Below, one piece after another: positions 8,637-15,372 of a stretch of DNA of 24,016 bases. The DNA comes from CAYXDR01 sp046498185 (GTDB lineage: Bacteria > Desulfobacterota > DSM-4660 > Desulfatiglandales > Desulfatiglandaceae): positions 1 through 24,016 of the forward strand of contig JAWOBE010000176.1 of assembly GCA_046498185.1 (NCBI GenBank), given 5' to 3'. Each line of letters opens with the position of its first letter. Within the stretch, counting starts at the first letter, position 1. A model generated the notes under the pieces. That model was not told the origin of the DNA. It did no database searches and saw only the letters and a list, made by a program, of their open reading frames with translations. The position numbers and the translations under genes are program-made.

Positions 8637-8974
8637 CTGTTTCCTCCCTTAATAACGAGCACCTGGATTTTTTGAGCCATACCGCCCCCCAAATACAGGC
8701 GTGCGCCCTCGTGACCGAGCAATAATTTCCCACTCATGGAATTTTGCAGGACCCGTACTTCGGCACCGATGTGAAGGCCCACCCCGGCAAGGCGCTCATG
8801 AACGCCTTTTCCACCGTTCACCGAAGCAATTCTCACCCATTCGCCTTCCTGCGCCAAGCGCAAGGGGAAGCTCCCGGTGTTGATCGCCGATTCCGCCTTC
8901 AACGGGGCAGCCCTCCTCGGTGAATCCGGCCATCTTGGACCCATCCGCGAATCCCTTGAAAAGATATTTTCCAT
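8633..8974 (-). CDS. feoA: FeoA-domain protein with N-terminal extension (first copy)
   Basis: A 113-residue protein. Residues from about 38 to the end form a FeoA domain: FPLRLAQEGEWVRIASVNGG, ERLAGVGLHIGAEVRVLQN and GARLYLGGGMAQKIQV. The first 35 or so residues are an unrecognised, Arg/Pro-containing extension. The ATG at 8974 is chosen over a TTG at 9043 because GGAGG lies four bases before it, while the TTG has no ribosome site. It heads the coupled feoA-feoA-feoB operon. Two FeoA proteins before FeoB are common in anaerobes; the first may have a separate regulatory or scaffolding role. Confidence 0.85.
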   Translation of the reverse strand: MENIFSRDSRMGPRWPDSPRRAAPLKAESAINTGSFPLRLAQEGEWVRIASVNGGKGVHERLAGVGLHIGAEVRVLQNSMSGKLLLGHEGARLYLGGGMAQKIQVLVIKGGNR

Positions 8975-9058
8975 TGCGCCTCCACTGAAATTCTTCTGTA
9001 GCACGCCTAAACGTATCAATACTTTTTTAGCTCGCAGCTCCAACTTAGAAGTATCGTT

Positions 9059-9078
9059 GAATGTTTGATAACTCTAAC
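9059..9078 (-). promoter_or_regulatory. Candidate DtxR-type site upstream of the feo operon
   Basis: On the - strand this reads GTTAGA, then GTTA, then TCAAACATTC. The operator at the dtxR gene contains GTTAGATCAAACAT, so the two share GTTAGA and TCAAACAT, with four extra bases here. It lies about 85 bp upstream of the first feoA start in an AT-rich region. The shared words suggest common control by the adjacent regulator, but the changed spacing makes this uncertain. Confidence 0.3.
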
Positions 9079-9191
9079 TATGCAGCCAAAAAAATTAATC
9101 TCCTAAATTAAAAGCAATAAAATAAACCAATAAGCAATATAATATCTCTATACTTTAAATTTATTAAAAATAAAAGTTTAAACCTACTGCC

Positions 9192-9758
9192 TTATCCCAT
9201 CAAATCTCCGGAATCTGATTCCTCAATGGATTCAACTTGACTCCTGAATTCACAAGAAAAAATTTCGCTGCGAGCCTTGCATATGCCTGGTATACGGCCA
9301 TGCTCTCTGTATTCCTCAAAATATTGAAGCCAGCTTTCTCCTGTTCGCGGACAAAATTGAATAAACTCCATGAAATCAGTCAAGCTGTCCAAGGTGGACC
9401 CACTGAGTGTATGCTCCATTTTGCAGGCCTCTTCGTCGGCGGTTTCAAAATCGATTTTTAGGACTTCAGTCAAAAACCTCAGCAGAATTCCATGCCTGCG
9501 CCGCATTTCCTTCCCAACTCCCGACCCCTCTTTTGTCAGTTCTACATATTCATATCTCTCGTAGTTAACCAAGCCACGTTCGCTGAGGGTTTTGAGCATG
9601 CTGGTTACGGTAGGCATCTTCACATGCATCCTCTTGGCTATGTCCTTGACCCGAACAACCTTTTTCTCCTTATCCAGATCGAAAATCGCCTCCAGGTAAT
9701 CTTCCATTACAGGAGTCAGAGGTTTTCGTGCGATAGTAATTCTTTCTGGAGTTGACAT
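9192..9758 (-). CDS. DtxR/MntR-family metal-dependent transcriptional regulator
   Basis: A 188-residue repressor-type protein with an N-terminal winged helix-turn-helix (about residues 12-75, VRVKDIAKRMHVKMPTVTSM) and a dimerisation/metal domain. No C-terminal SH3 domain is seen. Likely metal ligands are Asp20 and Glu23 in MEDYLEAI, His89, and Cys112, Glu115 and His116 in EEACKMEH. The Asp resembles MntR, while the Cys is the one found in iron-sensing DtxR/IdeR, so the site is mixed. Its place directly upstream of feo suggests it senses Fe(II), possibly Mn(II), and controls iron uptake. ATG 9758 is preferred to ATG 9791 because AAAGG precedes it and the upstream ATG lies inside the predicted operator, a few bases from the likely transcription start. 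Confidence 0.9.
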   Translation of the reverse strand: MSTPERITIARKPLTPVMEDYLEAIFDLDKEKKVVRVKDIAKRMHVKMPTVTSMLKTLSERGLVNYERYEYVELTKEGSGVGKEMRRRHGILLRFLTEVLKIDFETADEEACKMEHTLSGSTLDSLTDFMEFIQFCPRTGESWLQYFEEYREHGRIPGICKARSEIFSCEFRSQVESIEESDSGDLMG

Positions 9759-9778
9759 GGCACAACCTTTATTGTTTG

Positions 9779-9807
9779 TTAGATCAAACATCGATTGTCT
9801 TATCTAA
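9779..9807 (-). promoter_or_regulatory. Inverted-repeat operator of the DtxR-family gene
   Basis: On the - strand TTAGATAAGACA, a 5-bp spacer, and TGTTTGATCTAA form a 29-bp imperfect palindrome with 10 of 12 arm positions paired. TTAG...CTAA ends resemble DtxR-family operators. It overlaps the candidate -10 at 9805-9810 and the likely start of transcription, as expected for repression of its own gene. Confidence 0.55.
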
Positions 9808-9833
9808 TAAATAATTTTCATCTCATCTGTCAA
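9805..9833 (-). promoter_or_regulatory. Candidate promoter of the DtxR-family gene
   Basis: A perfect -35 TTGACA (9828-9833) and a weak -10 TTATTA (9805-9810) are 17 bp apart. The -35 overlaps the last bases of the upstream ATPase gene, so the regulator can be transcribed separately from it. The -10 lies within the operator. Confidence 0.5.
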
Positions 9834-12502
9834 GCATTTTTTGATCTTTTGACGACCTTTTCAATCTCCACCGCGACAAAGACAACGGACGAGAGCAGAA
9901 ATGTTACCAAAAGCTCGCCTATGCTCAGCGGGACGGTTTTAAAAATAGGGTTGAGAACCGGCACATAAATCGTGCCCATCTGAAGTGCAAGCGTCAGTAA
10001 CACGGCCCCCAGAAGGGGCTTGTTCGACAGGCCGCCCTGTTTTAAAAAAGAGTCCTGTTCGGATCGAACGGCCAGCACGTGCCCCATCTGACTCAAGCAT
10101 AGAACGGTAAACACCATGGTTTGCCAATGGGTTTTGGCGCTGTTGATAAACAAGGCCTGGGTAATGATGGAAACAGCACCCATGAGCAGCCCGACCCATA
10201 TGATGTGGCCGCCGAGGCCTTTGGCGAATATACTCTCCTTAGGGTGCCTTGGGGGACGGCTCATGATGTCTCGCTCGCCGGGTTCGGCGGCCAGAGCCAA
10301 ACCCGGCACGCCGTCGGTGACCAGGTTGATCCAAAGGATGTGGATGGGCAAAAGGGGAATGGGCAGGCCGAGAAAAGGGGCCAGAAAAATCGTGAAGATT
10401 TCGCCTGAATTGCTGGTCATGGTGTATTTTATGAATTTGCGGATGTTGTCGAAGATGCGTCGCCCTTCCCTTACAGCCTTGACAATGGTGGCAAAATTAT
10501 CATCCAATAAAATCATGTGGGAAGCTTCCTTGGAAACATCGGTGCCGGTGATGCCCATGGCCACCCCGATGTCAGACTGTTTCAGCGCCGGCGCATCGTT
10601 CACCCCGTCCCCGGTCATGGCGATAAAATGCCCTTTTTCCTGGAGCCCCTGAACGATCTTCAGCTTCTGCTCCGGTGCAACTCGGGCGTAAACCCTTATC
10701 CGCTCCACCCGATCACGGAATTCTTCCAGAGGGAGTTGCGCGAGTTCCCGTCCGGTCATGACGGAATCGCCCTCGGAACCGATAATCCCGACCCTCTGGG
10801 CGATAGTCGAGGCTGTCAGGGGGTGGTCTCCCGTGATCATCACCGGCCGGATGCCCGCAGACCTGCACATGGCCACTGCCTCTGCCGCCTCGGGCCGGGG
10901 CGGATCCATCATTCCGACCATCCCGATAAAAATCATGTCTTTTTCCGCTTGTTCCGAAGTCAGGGGATCGGGAACAGCGTCCCATACACGCATGGCAAAG
11001 CCCAGGGTTCTCAGGCCGTTGCCGGCGATCTTTTCGGCCGCTTCAAGGATTTTCGCCCGGTCGATCGCACCCTGCCCGCTGTTTTCGAAAGCTATTTCAG
11101 AGCGCTCCAGGATTTCTTCAACCGCTCCCTTTGTAAAGGAAACGATCCGGTCCTTTTTCCATGGATGGAAAGTGGTCATGAGTTTACGGTCCGAATCAAA
11201 GGGAATTTCCGCCACCCTTGGATAGTTTTCCTGTAGCCTTTCCCGGTCGCGCCCTTTGGAGAGGGCCAGCTCGAACAACGCCGTTTCAGTGGGATCACCG
11301 ATAAGCGCGTCTGAAGCTTCCCGGCGAGTGTCGTTGCAAAGAGCCATGGCGCTGAACAGCAAATCCAAGGGATTCCCGTCGGAAGGAGAGCCTTCATCCC
11401 CGGTCTCTCGGACCGACGGCGATATTTCGTTAGACCGATGCGACTGGCCTTCGACATAGACCTCTTCCACGATCATGCGGTTCAACGTCAATGTGCCGGT
11501 TTTGTCGGAACAAATATAGGTCACCGATCCAAGGGTTTCCACGGCCGGCAGTTTTCGAACCAATGCCTGCTGCTTGACCAGCTTTTTGGCTCCAAGCGCC
11601 AGTGAGATGGTAATGACAGCGGGCAAGGCCTCAGGAATGGCCGCCACTGCCAGCGAGATTGCCGTAAGAAGCATCAACAGTGGGGGTTCCCCCCTGAGGA
11701 TTCCAGCGATAAAAACGATGATGCAAATACCCAACACGGCGTAGGCGAGCTTCTGCCCGAAAGCAGCAAGCCGTTTCTGGAGTGGTGTTCGTCCTTCATC
11801 CTGGCCTTGGATGAGGTCAGCTATCCGTCCGAGTTCCGTTCGCATCCCGGTGTCGGTCACAAACCCCCGTCCCCGGCCATAGGTCACCAAGGTGCCTTTG
11901 TAGGCCATGTTTTTTCGATCGCCGATAGACAGGTCCTCCTCCTTGATCGACCTGCTATCCTTTTCTACGGGCACGGATTCCCCGGTCAGGGCGGATTCCT
12001 GGATTCGAAGCCGTACCGCTTCGATCAGTCGAATATCAGCCGGAACCACGTTGCCGGCCTCCAGAATCACGAGATCACCCGGGATAAGCCTCTCCGCAGG
12101 AACAGTTTCCGCCTGCCCGTCCCTTATGACGACGGCTGAAGGGGCCGCCATTTTTTTCAACGCAGCCATGGCCTTTTCGGCCCTGTATTCCTGAACAAAC
12201 CCAAGGACGGCGTTCAGAATAACGATCACGGCAATGGCGATACTGTCCACAGGTTCGCCGATCGCCCCCGCCACAATGGCGGCAGCCATCAGCACGAGAA
12301 TCATGAAGTCCTTGAACTGATCAAGGAACATCATCCACAACGATTTACGTTGCTTTTCGACCAATTCGTTGGGGCCGTATTGCTCGTAGCGGCGATGTAC
12401 TTCTTCGGAACCAAGGCCCGTGTCGAACGATTGCAGTTTCTGCGCGACCTCCTCTGGATCAAGCTGATGCCAGTTGCCCGGTCTGTCTTCTTGCTCACTC
12501 AT
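9830..12502 (-). CDS. P2A-type cation-transporting ATPase, probably Ca2+ exporting
   Basis: An 890-residue P-type ATPase of the SERCA/PacL class. It has the N-terminal cation-ATPase domain, actuator motif TGES (173-176), PEALP in M4 (290-294), phosphorylation motif DKTGTLT with Asp333, and hinge motif TGDGVNDAP (630-638). In M5, SNSGE keeps the Asn and Glu that bind Ca2+ in SERCA; M6 has NLVTDG with Asn and Asp, and M4 keeps Glu291. These point to Ca2+ export rather than Na+/K+ or Mg2+ transport, though Mn2+ is possible. About ten membrane segments, including four after the hinge domain, fit the family. Start supported by AGGAAG upstream of ATG 12502. No regulator is adjacent on the same transcript, and its 3' end overlaps the dtxR promoter. 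Confidence 0.92.
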   Translation of the reverse strand: MSEQEDRPGNWHQLDPEEVAQKLQSFDTGLGSEEVHRRYEQYGPNELVEKQRKSLWMMFLDQFKDFMILVLMAAAIVAGAIGEPVDSIAIAVIVILNAVLGFVQEYRAEKAMAALKKMAAPSAVVIRDGQAETVPAERLIPGDLVILEAGNVVPADIRLIEAVRLRIQESALTGESVPVEKDSRSIKEEDLSIGDRKNMAYKGTLVTYGRGRGFVTDTGMRTELGRIADLIQGQDEGRTPLQKRLAAFGQKLAYAVLGICIIVFIAGILRGEPPLLMLLTAISLAVAAIPEALPAVITISLALGAKKLVKQQALVRKLPAVETLGSVTYICSDKTGTLTLNRMIVEEVYVEGQSHRSNEISPSVRETGDEGSPSDGNPLDLLFSAMALCNDTRREASDALIGDPTETALFELALSKGRDRERLQENYPRVAEIPFDSDRKLMTTFHPWKKDRIVSFTKGAVEEILERSEIAFENSGQGAIDRAKILEAAEKIAGNGLRTLGFAMRVWDAVPDPLTSEQAEKDMIFIGMVGMMDPPRPEAAEAVAMCRSAGIRPVMITGDHPLTASTIAQRVGIIGSEGDSVMTGRELAQLPLEEFRDRVERIRVYARVAPEQKLKIVQGLQEKGHFIAMTGDGVNDAPALKQSDIGVAMGITGTDVSKEASHMILLDDNFATIVKAVREGRRIFDNIRKFIKYTMTSNSGEIFTIFLAPFLGLPIPLLPIHILWINLVTDGVPGLALAAEPGERDIMSRPPRHPKESIFAKGLGGHIIWVGLLMGAVSIITQALFINSAKTHWQTMVFTVLCLSQMGHVLAVRSEQDSFLKQGGLSNKPLLGAVLLTLALQMGTIYVPVLNPIFKTVPLSIGELLVTFLLSSVVFVAVEIEKVVKRSKNA

Positions 12503-12540
12503 GATTCTTCCTGCCTTAGTCGATAACGGCCAAAGGTTCT

Positions 12541-12729
12541 TCAGCAGATGCAGAATGCGGCCCCTTCTGCAGGAGATCCCGCTTTCCTGCCACCCTCTTC
12601 AAACCGAAAAAACATAAAACCCTCCGTTCCACATATTCCTGTTGAATCGCACCTCCGCTGGTCTCCACTTAGTTTCGTTACACATCCCTTTGATTCTCTG
12701 ATAAGGTCAGCAGCAATACGCTTGGACAT
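12541..12729 (-). CDS. Doubtful small ORF after sodN
   Basis: A 62-codon frame beginning with ATG 5 bp after the sodN stop and ending 38 bp before the ATPase gene. The first 20 residues (MSKRIAADLIRESKG) look protein-like and a coupled start after sodN is possible. The rest (Gly/Cys-rich, ending FCIC) matches nothing I know, and there is no clear ribosome site. It may be a real small gene, a degraded fragment or chance. Confidence 0.2.
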   Translation of the reverse strand: MSKRIAADLIRESKGCVTKLSGDQRRCDSTGICGTEGFMFFRFEEGGRKAGSPAEGAAFCIC

Positions 12730-12734
12730 TTATT

Positions 12735-13202
12735 CTACTCTTTTTTCTCTTTTTTATGATGAGAATTTTCAAAATATAGTTCACTAAATTGTTTTAACAA
12801 ATTTCGAAGTGTTTCCGTATGCGAAAGCTCTATAGTCTGTTTACACTTCATAGCGTACACGATCATCTTGTGGAGTACGACCAGCTTTTTGGTATACGCG
12901 TTATCATCTATTTTAATTCTCTGAGTCATGAAATACTGGGTCACAATATCTTGAAGCTTGTCCGCGTGGTTCTCTTTGTTCACGATCCATCTCACCAGCT
13001 GGTTATAATTCTTCGGATCCTCCGATTGAAGCTTAATCACCTCATTCATGGACTTTTCAATGGTGTCAATATGCTCCGCAATCATGTGAACCCTCATCTG
13101 GTCGTCATAGATCCCGCAGGGAATTTCACAATGGGAACGAGCCACGCTTACTGACAAAAGAACCATGACGATCGCTGCGAAAAATTGTGAACTCTTTTTC
13201 AT
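12735..13202 (-). CDS. sodN: Nickel superoxide dismutase with export signal
   Basis: Converts superoxide to O2 and H2O2 with a nickel centre. The 155-residue precursor has the NiSOD signature HCEIPCGIYDD at residues 24-34. In the mature enzyme His1, Cys2 and Cys6 (here His24, Cys25, Cys29) bind Ni, with the free N-terminal amine as a ligand. The four-helix body includes NQLVRWIVNKENHA and QYFMTQRIK, as in cyanobacterial enzymes. Residues 1-23 have Lys-Lys, a long hydrophobic core and Ala-Arg-Ser before His24, the pattern of a Sec signal with a signal peptidase I site. Export and exposure of the Ni hook could therefore be one step, and no separate maturation protease gene is seen nearby. Strong ribosome site AAAGGAGG. 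Probably monocistronic; a Fur-like site lies about 60 bp upstream. Confidence 0.93.
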   Translation of the reverse strand: MKKSSQFFAAIVMVLLSVSVARSHCEIPCGIYDDQMRVHMIAEHIDTIEKSMNEVIKLQSEDPKNYNQLVRWIVNKENHADKLQDIVTQYFMTQRIKIDDNAYTKKLVVLHKMIVYAMKCKQTIELSHTETLRNLLKQFSELYFENSHHKKEKKE

Positions 13203-14000
13203 GATATGCCTCCTTTAGGTTTTCATGTGTTTCCTATTGATAAACATTTACCATTTATTTGATAATATTTTTATCTATTAAGCATAAATATCGCGAATAA
13301 AGATACCTACATTGAGGCAAACCGCGTGGTGCGCCGGACCTTGATGGAAGCTGTCTTGCTGAGGACGGTAACCACGACCCTTTTCAGCCCCTTTGATCTC
13401 CACATTTTTATTTATGAGTCACCTTCCCTTTGCGGCGCCTGTCATTCCCGCCACTTTACCGCCGATCACAACGAACTTTTCTTTTGGCAGATTTCCATTT
13501 TCCGTTCATATCGCCTATCCTAACGAAGAACAATCTTACAAACGGACCTTAGCTCAATATTTGAAGATTAAGACAATTTATGATTCTAAAGAAATAGGGT
13601 GAAGTGCTTATTTTGAATGCCATCAAGGAGAATTGACAGGCCACGGCCAAAAGGAACAAGTGGGGAAGGATTTAAGGAGGCGGAAGCCCTCAGAGGCCAG
13701 GCGAACTCTATATGAATGTTTTAATACCGAAAAAGTCCATACATATACATGATTGCGGGTATGTATTTCTTTCAAACGGGCGCGTGTAATAGGAAACATA
13801 AAAACCTTGGTACATAAATTTAAGGATCAAAAAGGACCTTCTGTACCTGCTGCTATGGCTATTTTCGATTGGAAAACCGAAAAGCTGTCAGGGCCGTTTT
13901 TACCGGAGAGCATTTGCCGATCCATTCCCTGGCGGTGGACCGGATGCCGAAAAGATCTCAAAAGAGGCTATCATAGTAAAGGTAAAAGAAATCCTTCGAT
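13203..14000. other. Long stretch without a convincing gene
   Basis: About 800 bp between the sodN start and the terminator of the superoxide reductase operon. The end next to sodN holds the sodN promoter region with a Fur-like box. Open frames at 13326-13523 and 13393-13602 (+) lack ribosome sites and any recognisable domain. From about 13640 the composition becomes more gene-like; see the possible decayed frame at 13753-14022. No RNA gene or mobile element is recognised. Confidence 0.5.
13261..13275 (-). promoter_or_regulatory. Fur-like inverted repeat upstream of sodN
   Basis: GATAA and TTATC arms are separated by 5 bp (GATAATATTTTTATC on the + strand), resembling half-sites of Fur-family operators. 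A further GATAAA lies 22 bp closer to sodN. The surrounding 80 bp is very AT-rich, so chance occurrence is possible. A Fur-family iron or nickel regulator would make sense for a nickel enzyme. Confidence 0.3.
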
Positions 14001-14022
14001 TTTAAAAACGGTTGACGTTTGA
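13753..14022 (+). pseudogene. Possible decayed coding remnant
   Basis: An 89-codon + frame with no clear ribosome site. Its middle (IKTLVHKFKDQKGPS, then AIFDWKTEKLSGPFLPE) looks protein-like, then turns into an unlikely Trp/Arg/Cys-rich tail. A different frame then reads ADPFPGGGPDAEKISKEAI and KVKEILRF before a TAA at about 14001, which again looks like a natural protein end. This switch is what a frameshifted relic would show, but I cannot name the parent family. It could equally be chance. Confidence 0.2.
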
Positions 14023-14048
14023 TGCATTCGTTAAAGTGCGTCAACCGT
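14001..14048 (-). terminator. Rho-independent terminator of the superoxide reductase operon
   Basis: On the - strand ACGGTTGACG and CGTCAACCGT form a perfect 10-bp stem with a 21-nt loop, followed immediately by TTTTT. It is correctly oriented to end the operon that starts at 17582. The stop codon of the 45-codon last frame lies inside the 5' arm. Confidence 0.8.
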
Positions 14049-14178
14049 CATTCCGCCCCTGAATAAACTCGGTATAAGCGGCGGCCCCGATTCTATCGGG
14101 ATAAACCTCCATCCAGAAGTCGTCACCCCGTTGGAAAACAGGGGTCACTTTCTTCAAGGAAGGAATCAGGATGCTCAT
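14041..14178 (-). CDS. Small 45-residue protein at the operon end
   Basis: A frame of 45 codons from ATG 14178 to TGA 14041, reading MSILIPSLKKVTPVFQRGDD and ending YTEFIQGRNDG, with FWMEVYPDRIGAAA between. It begins 4 bp after the stop of the 84-residue gene and ends inside the terminator stem, exactly where a last cistron would. Its amino acid content is balanced and protein-like. There is no Shine-Dalgarno sequence, so translation would depend on coupling to the preceding gene. It could be the remaining piece of a longer protein. Function unknown. Confidence 0.45.
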   Translation of the reverse strand: MSILIPSLKKVTPVFQRGDDFWMEVYPDRIGAAAYTEFIQGRNDG

Positions 14179-14182
14179 GGAT

Positions 14183-14437
14183 TTAACCGGGCAATTTTTG
14201 GATGTTATCCTTTAGTTGTGAAATCTGAACCCCCAGGGAAACACATCTTTTACCTTCCACACAAGCCTCCGCGTCTTCGGGCTCCAGATGGGTTGTAAGT
14301 TCATGCTGGTCCTTTTTAAGATCAACGATCCACCTGTTTTTGTCAGCGCTCCATTCCACATCTACATCGATACCGCATTCACCGATCTCCGGATAGAGGG
14401 AACGTATTTTTTTGCAAAGTAATTCTTTATCGTTCAT
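14183..14437 (-). CDS. Uncharacterised 84-residue protein
   Basis: An acidic, soluble protein with no signal or membrane segment. Cysteines are at 8, 21, 59 and 65, the last two in ACVEGKRCV. The N-terminal half (LYPEIGECGIDVDVEWSADK, then NRWIVDLKK) looks like an alpha/beta fold with an edge strand, and the C-terminus is a helix (VSLGVQISQLKDNIQ). I do not recognise the family. The start is clear: AGGAGGG stands 8 nt before ATG 14437. It belongs to the desulforedoxin-superoxide reductase operon, so a role in redox or oxygen stress is an inference from position only. The cysteines might bind a metal or form a disulfide. Confidence 0.75.
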   Translation of the reverse strand: MNDKELLCKKIRSLYPEIGECGIDVDVEWSADKNRWIVDLKKDQHELTTHLEPEDAEACVEGKRCVSLGVQISQLKDNIQKLPG

Positions 14438-14521
14438 AGATTCACCCTCCTGATCTTTTTAGACGTCTCCTCGATAGCTTCGGCCCTTTCGGCGTAGAAA
14501 TGCTCTTTATCGGTTATCTTC

Positions 14522-14557
14522 TTTTGAAAACCGATACCTGGATATCGGTTTTCAAAA
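14522..14557 (-). repeat. 15-bp perfect hairpin between two operon genes
   Basis: TTTTGAAAACCGATA and TATCGGTTTTCAAAA pair perfectly around the 6-nt loop CCTGGA, beginning at the base after the stop of the 140-residue gene. There is no T tract beyond the stem on the transcribed strand. It may stabilise the upstream mRNA, attenuate the distal genes or be a small palindromic insertion. Confidence 0.6.
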
Positions 14558-14980
14558 TTACTCCGGAAATTTTAGCGTCACCTTCTCCCTGTTTTCGTCC
14601 TTTTTCACCTTCACTTTCAGATCGATGCTGCTGTCACGGATTCCTAACGCCAGGGTTGTTTTGCCTTTTTCCTTCTCCAGGTGGGTAATCCCCCTCACGG
14701 ATTCAATAACTTTTTCCCCAATGCTTCTGCCCGGAGACGGAAGCTCGGCTGGTCGATATTCAGCCATAACCTTGATTTGGCCGTCCTCTGATTGCAAAAT
14801 AGTTATTTCTTTGGCGTTCCTGTTGATTCCGTGCAAGGCAGCTAAAGCAAGCCACGTCAAAGCCGCCTCCCCTGTATCCCCCTCTTTCACCAATTCAGAC
14901 ATTTCCTTCAGTGGATCCGTGGTGGCGAAACAATCAATCTGTTCCTGAACCCTTTTATGCAACGTTTCTTTATCTTTCAT
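14558..14980 (-). CDS. Uncharacterised 140-residue protein
   Basis: A soluble, highly charged protein without signal or membrane segments. Residues 1-55 are probably helical (MKDKETLHKRVQEQIDCFAT, then AALTWLALAALHGINRNAKE). From about 56 the pattern suggests beta strands (EITILQSEDGQIKVMAEYRP, later TTLALGIRDSSIDLKVKVKK), ending in a strongly basic strand. It has a single cysteine (17) and no metal motif. I do not recognise the family. GGAG precedes ATG 14980 by 8 nt. It lies 35 bp after the 104-residue gene in the same operon, and a strong hairpin follows its stop. A small scaffold or binding protein is as far as the sequence goes. Confidence 0.75.
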   Translation of the reverse strand: MKDKETLHKRVQEQIDCFATTDPLKEMSELVKEGDTGEAALTWLALAALHGINRNAKEITILQSEDGQIKVMAEYRPAELPSPGRSIGEKVIESVRGITHLEKEKGKTTLALGIRDSSIDLKVKVKKDENREKVTLKFPE

Positions 14981-15015
14981 GTATTTATCTCCGTTATACG
15001 AGCTCTCTATAAAAT

Positions 15016-15330
15016 CTATCGATTGGTAGTGCTTTTGTATTTGGCATAAAGATCGTGGAGCCGCCGCTTCAACGCCTTGAGTTTCCTGGAGTCTTCTTCA
15101 GGTGCCCCAGCAGGCTCGCTGATGGAAAACAGCCAGTTCCCCAGGTCGTCCATCACATACTCTGTGGCCGTGCACCACTCGTCTGTACAAATCTCGGTCA
15201 TTTCTTCAGCTTCGTTAAGGCCTTTCTCCAAAGTATCAAGAGATTTCTCCATATTCCTGAGATGTTCTCTCCAGCTTTTCATCACATTATTCTGAATATT
15301 TATCTGAAATGAATCTTTTGGCATCGGCAT
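15016..15330 (-). CDS. Uncharacterised 104-residue helical protein with two cysteines
   Basis: Nearly all residues fit two or three amphipathic helices (SWREHLRNMEKSLDTLEKGL, NEAEEMTEIC, KLKALKRRLHDLYAKYK). Two cysteines, 48 and 53, occur in ICTDEWCTATEYVMDDLGNW. No signal or membrane segment is present, so it should be cytoplasmic. It may be a small helical bundle or coiled-coil adaptor, and the cysteine pair could bind a metal or act as a redox switch. I do not recognise the family. AGGGAGG stands 8 nt before ATG 15330. It follows the superoxide reductase gene by 42 bp, which suggests a partner role in superoxide or peroxide defence, by position only. Confidence 0.75.
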   Translation of the reverse strand: MPMPKDSFQINIQNNVMKSWREHLRNMEKSLDTLEKGLNEAEEMTEICTDEWCTATEYVMDDLGNWLFSISEPAGAPEEDSRKLKALKRRLHDLYAKYKSTTNR

Positions 15331-15372
15331 ATGTTCACCCTCCCTTGTCTTTAAAGTTGTCGCTAGTCCACC

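Noticed and set aside
9759..9791. Eleven extra residues at the start of the DtxR-family protein
   Set aside because: The ATG lies within the operator close to the predicted transcription start and has a poorer ribosome site.
13326..13523. Small + frame containing CGACH, like a haem site
   Set aside because: A single chance CXXCH without signal peptide, ribosome site or family context.
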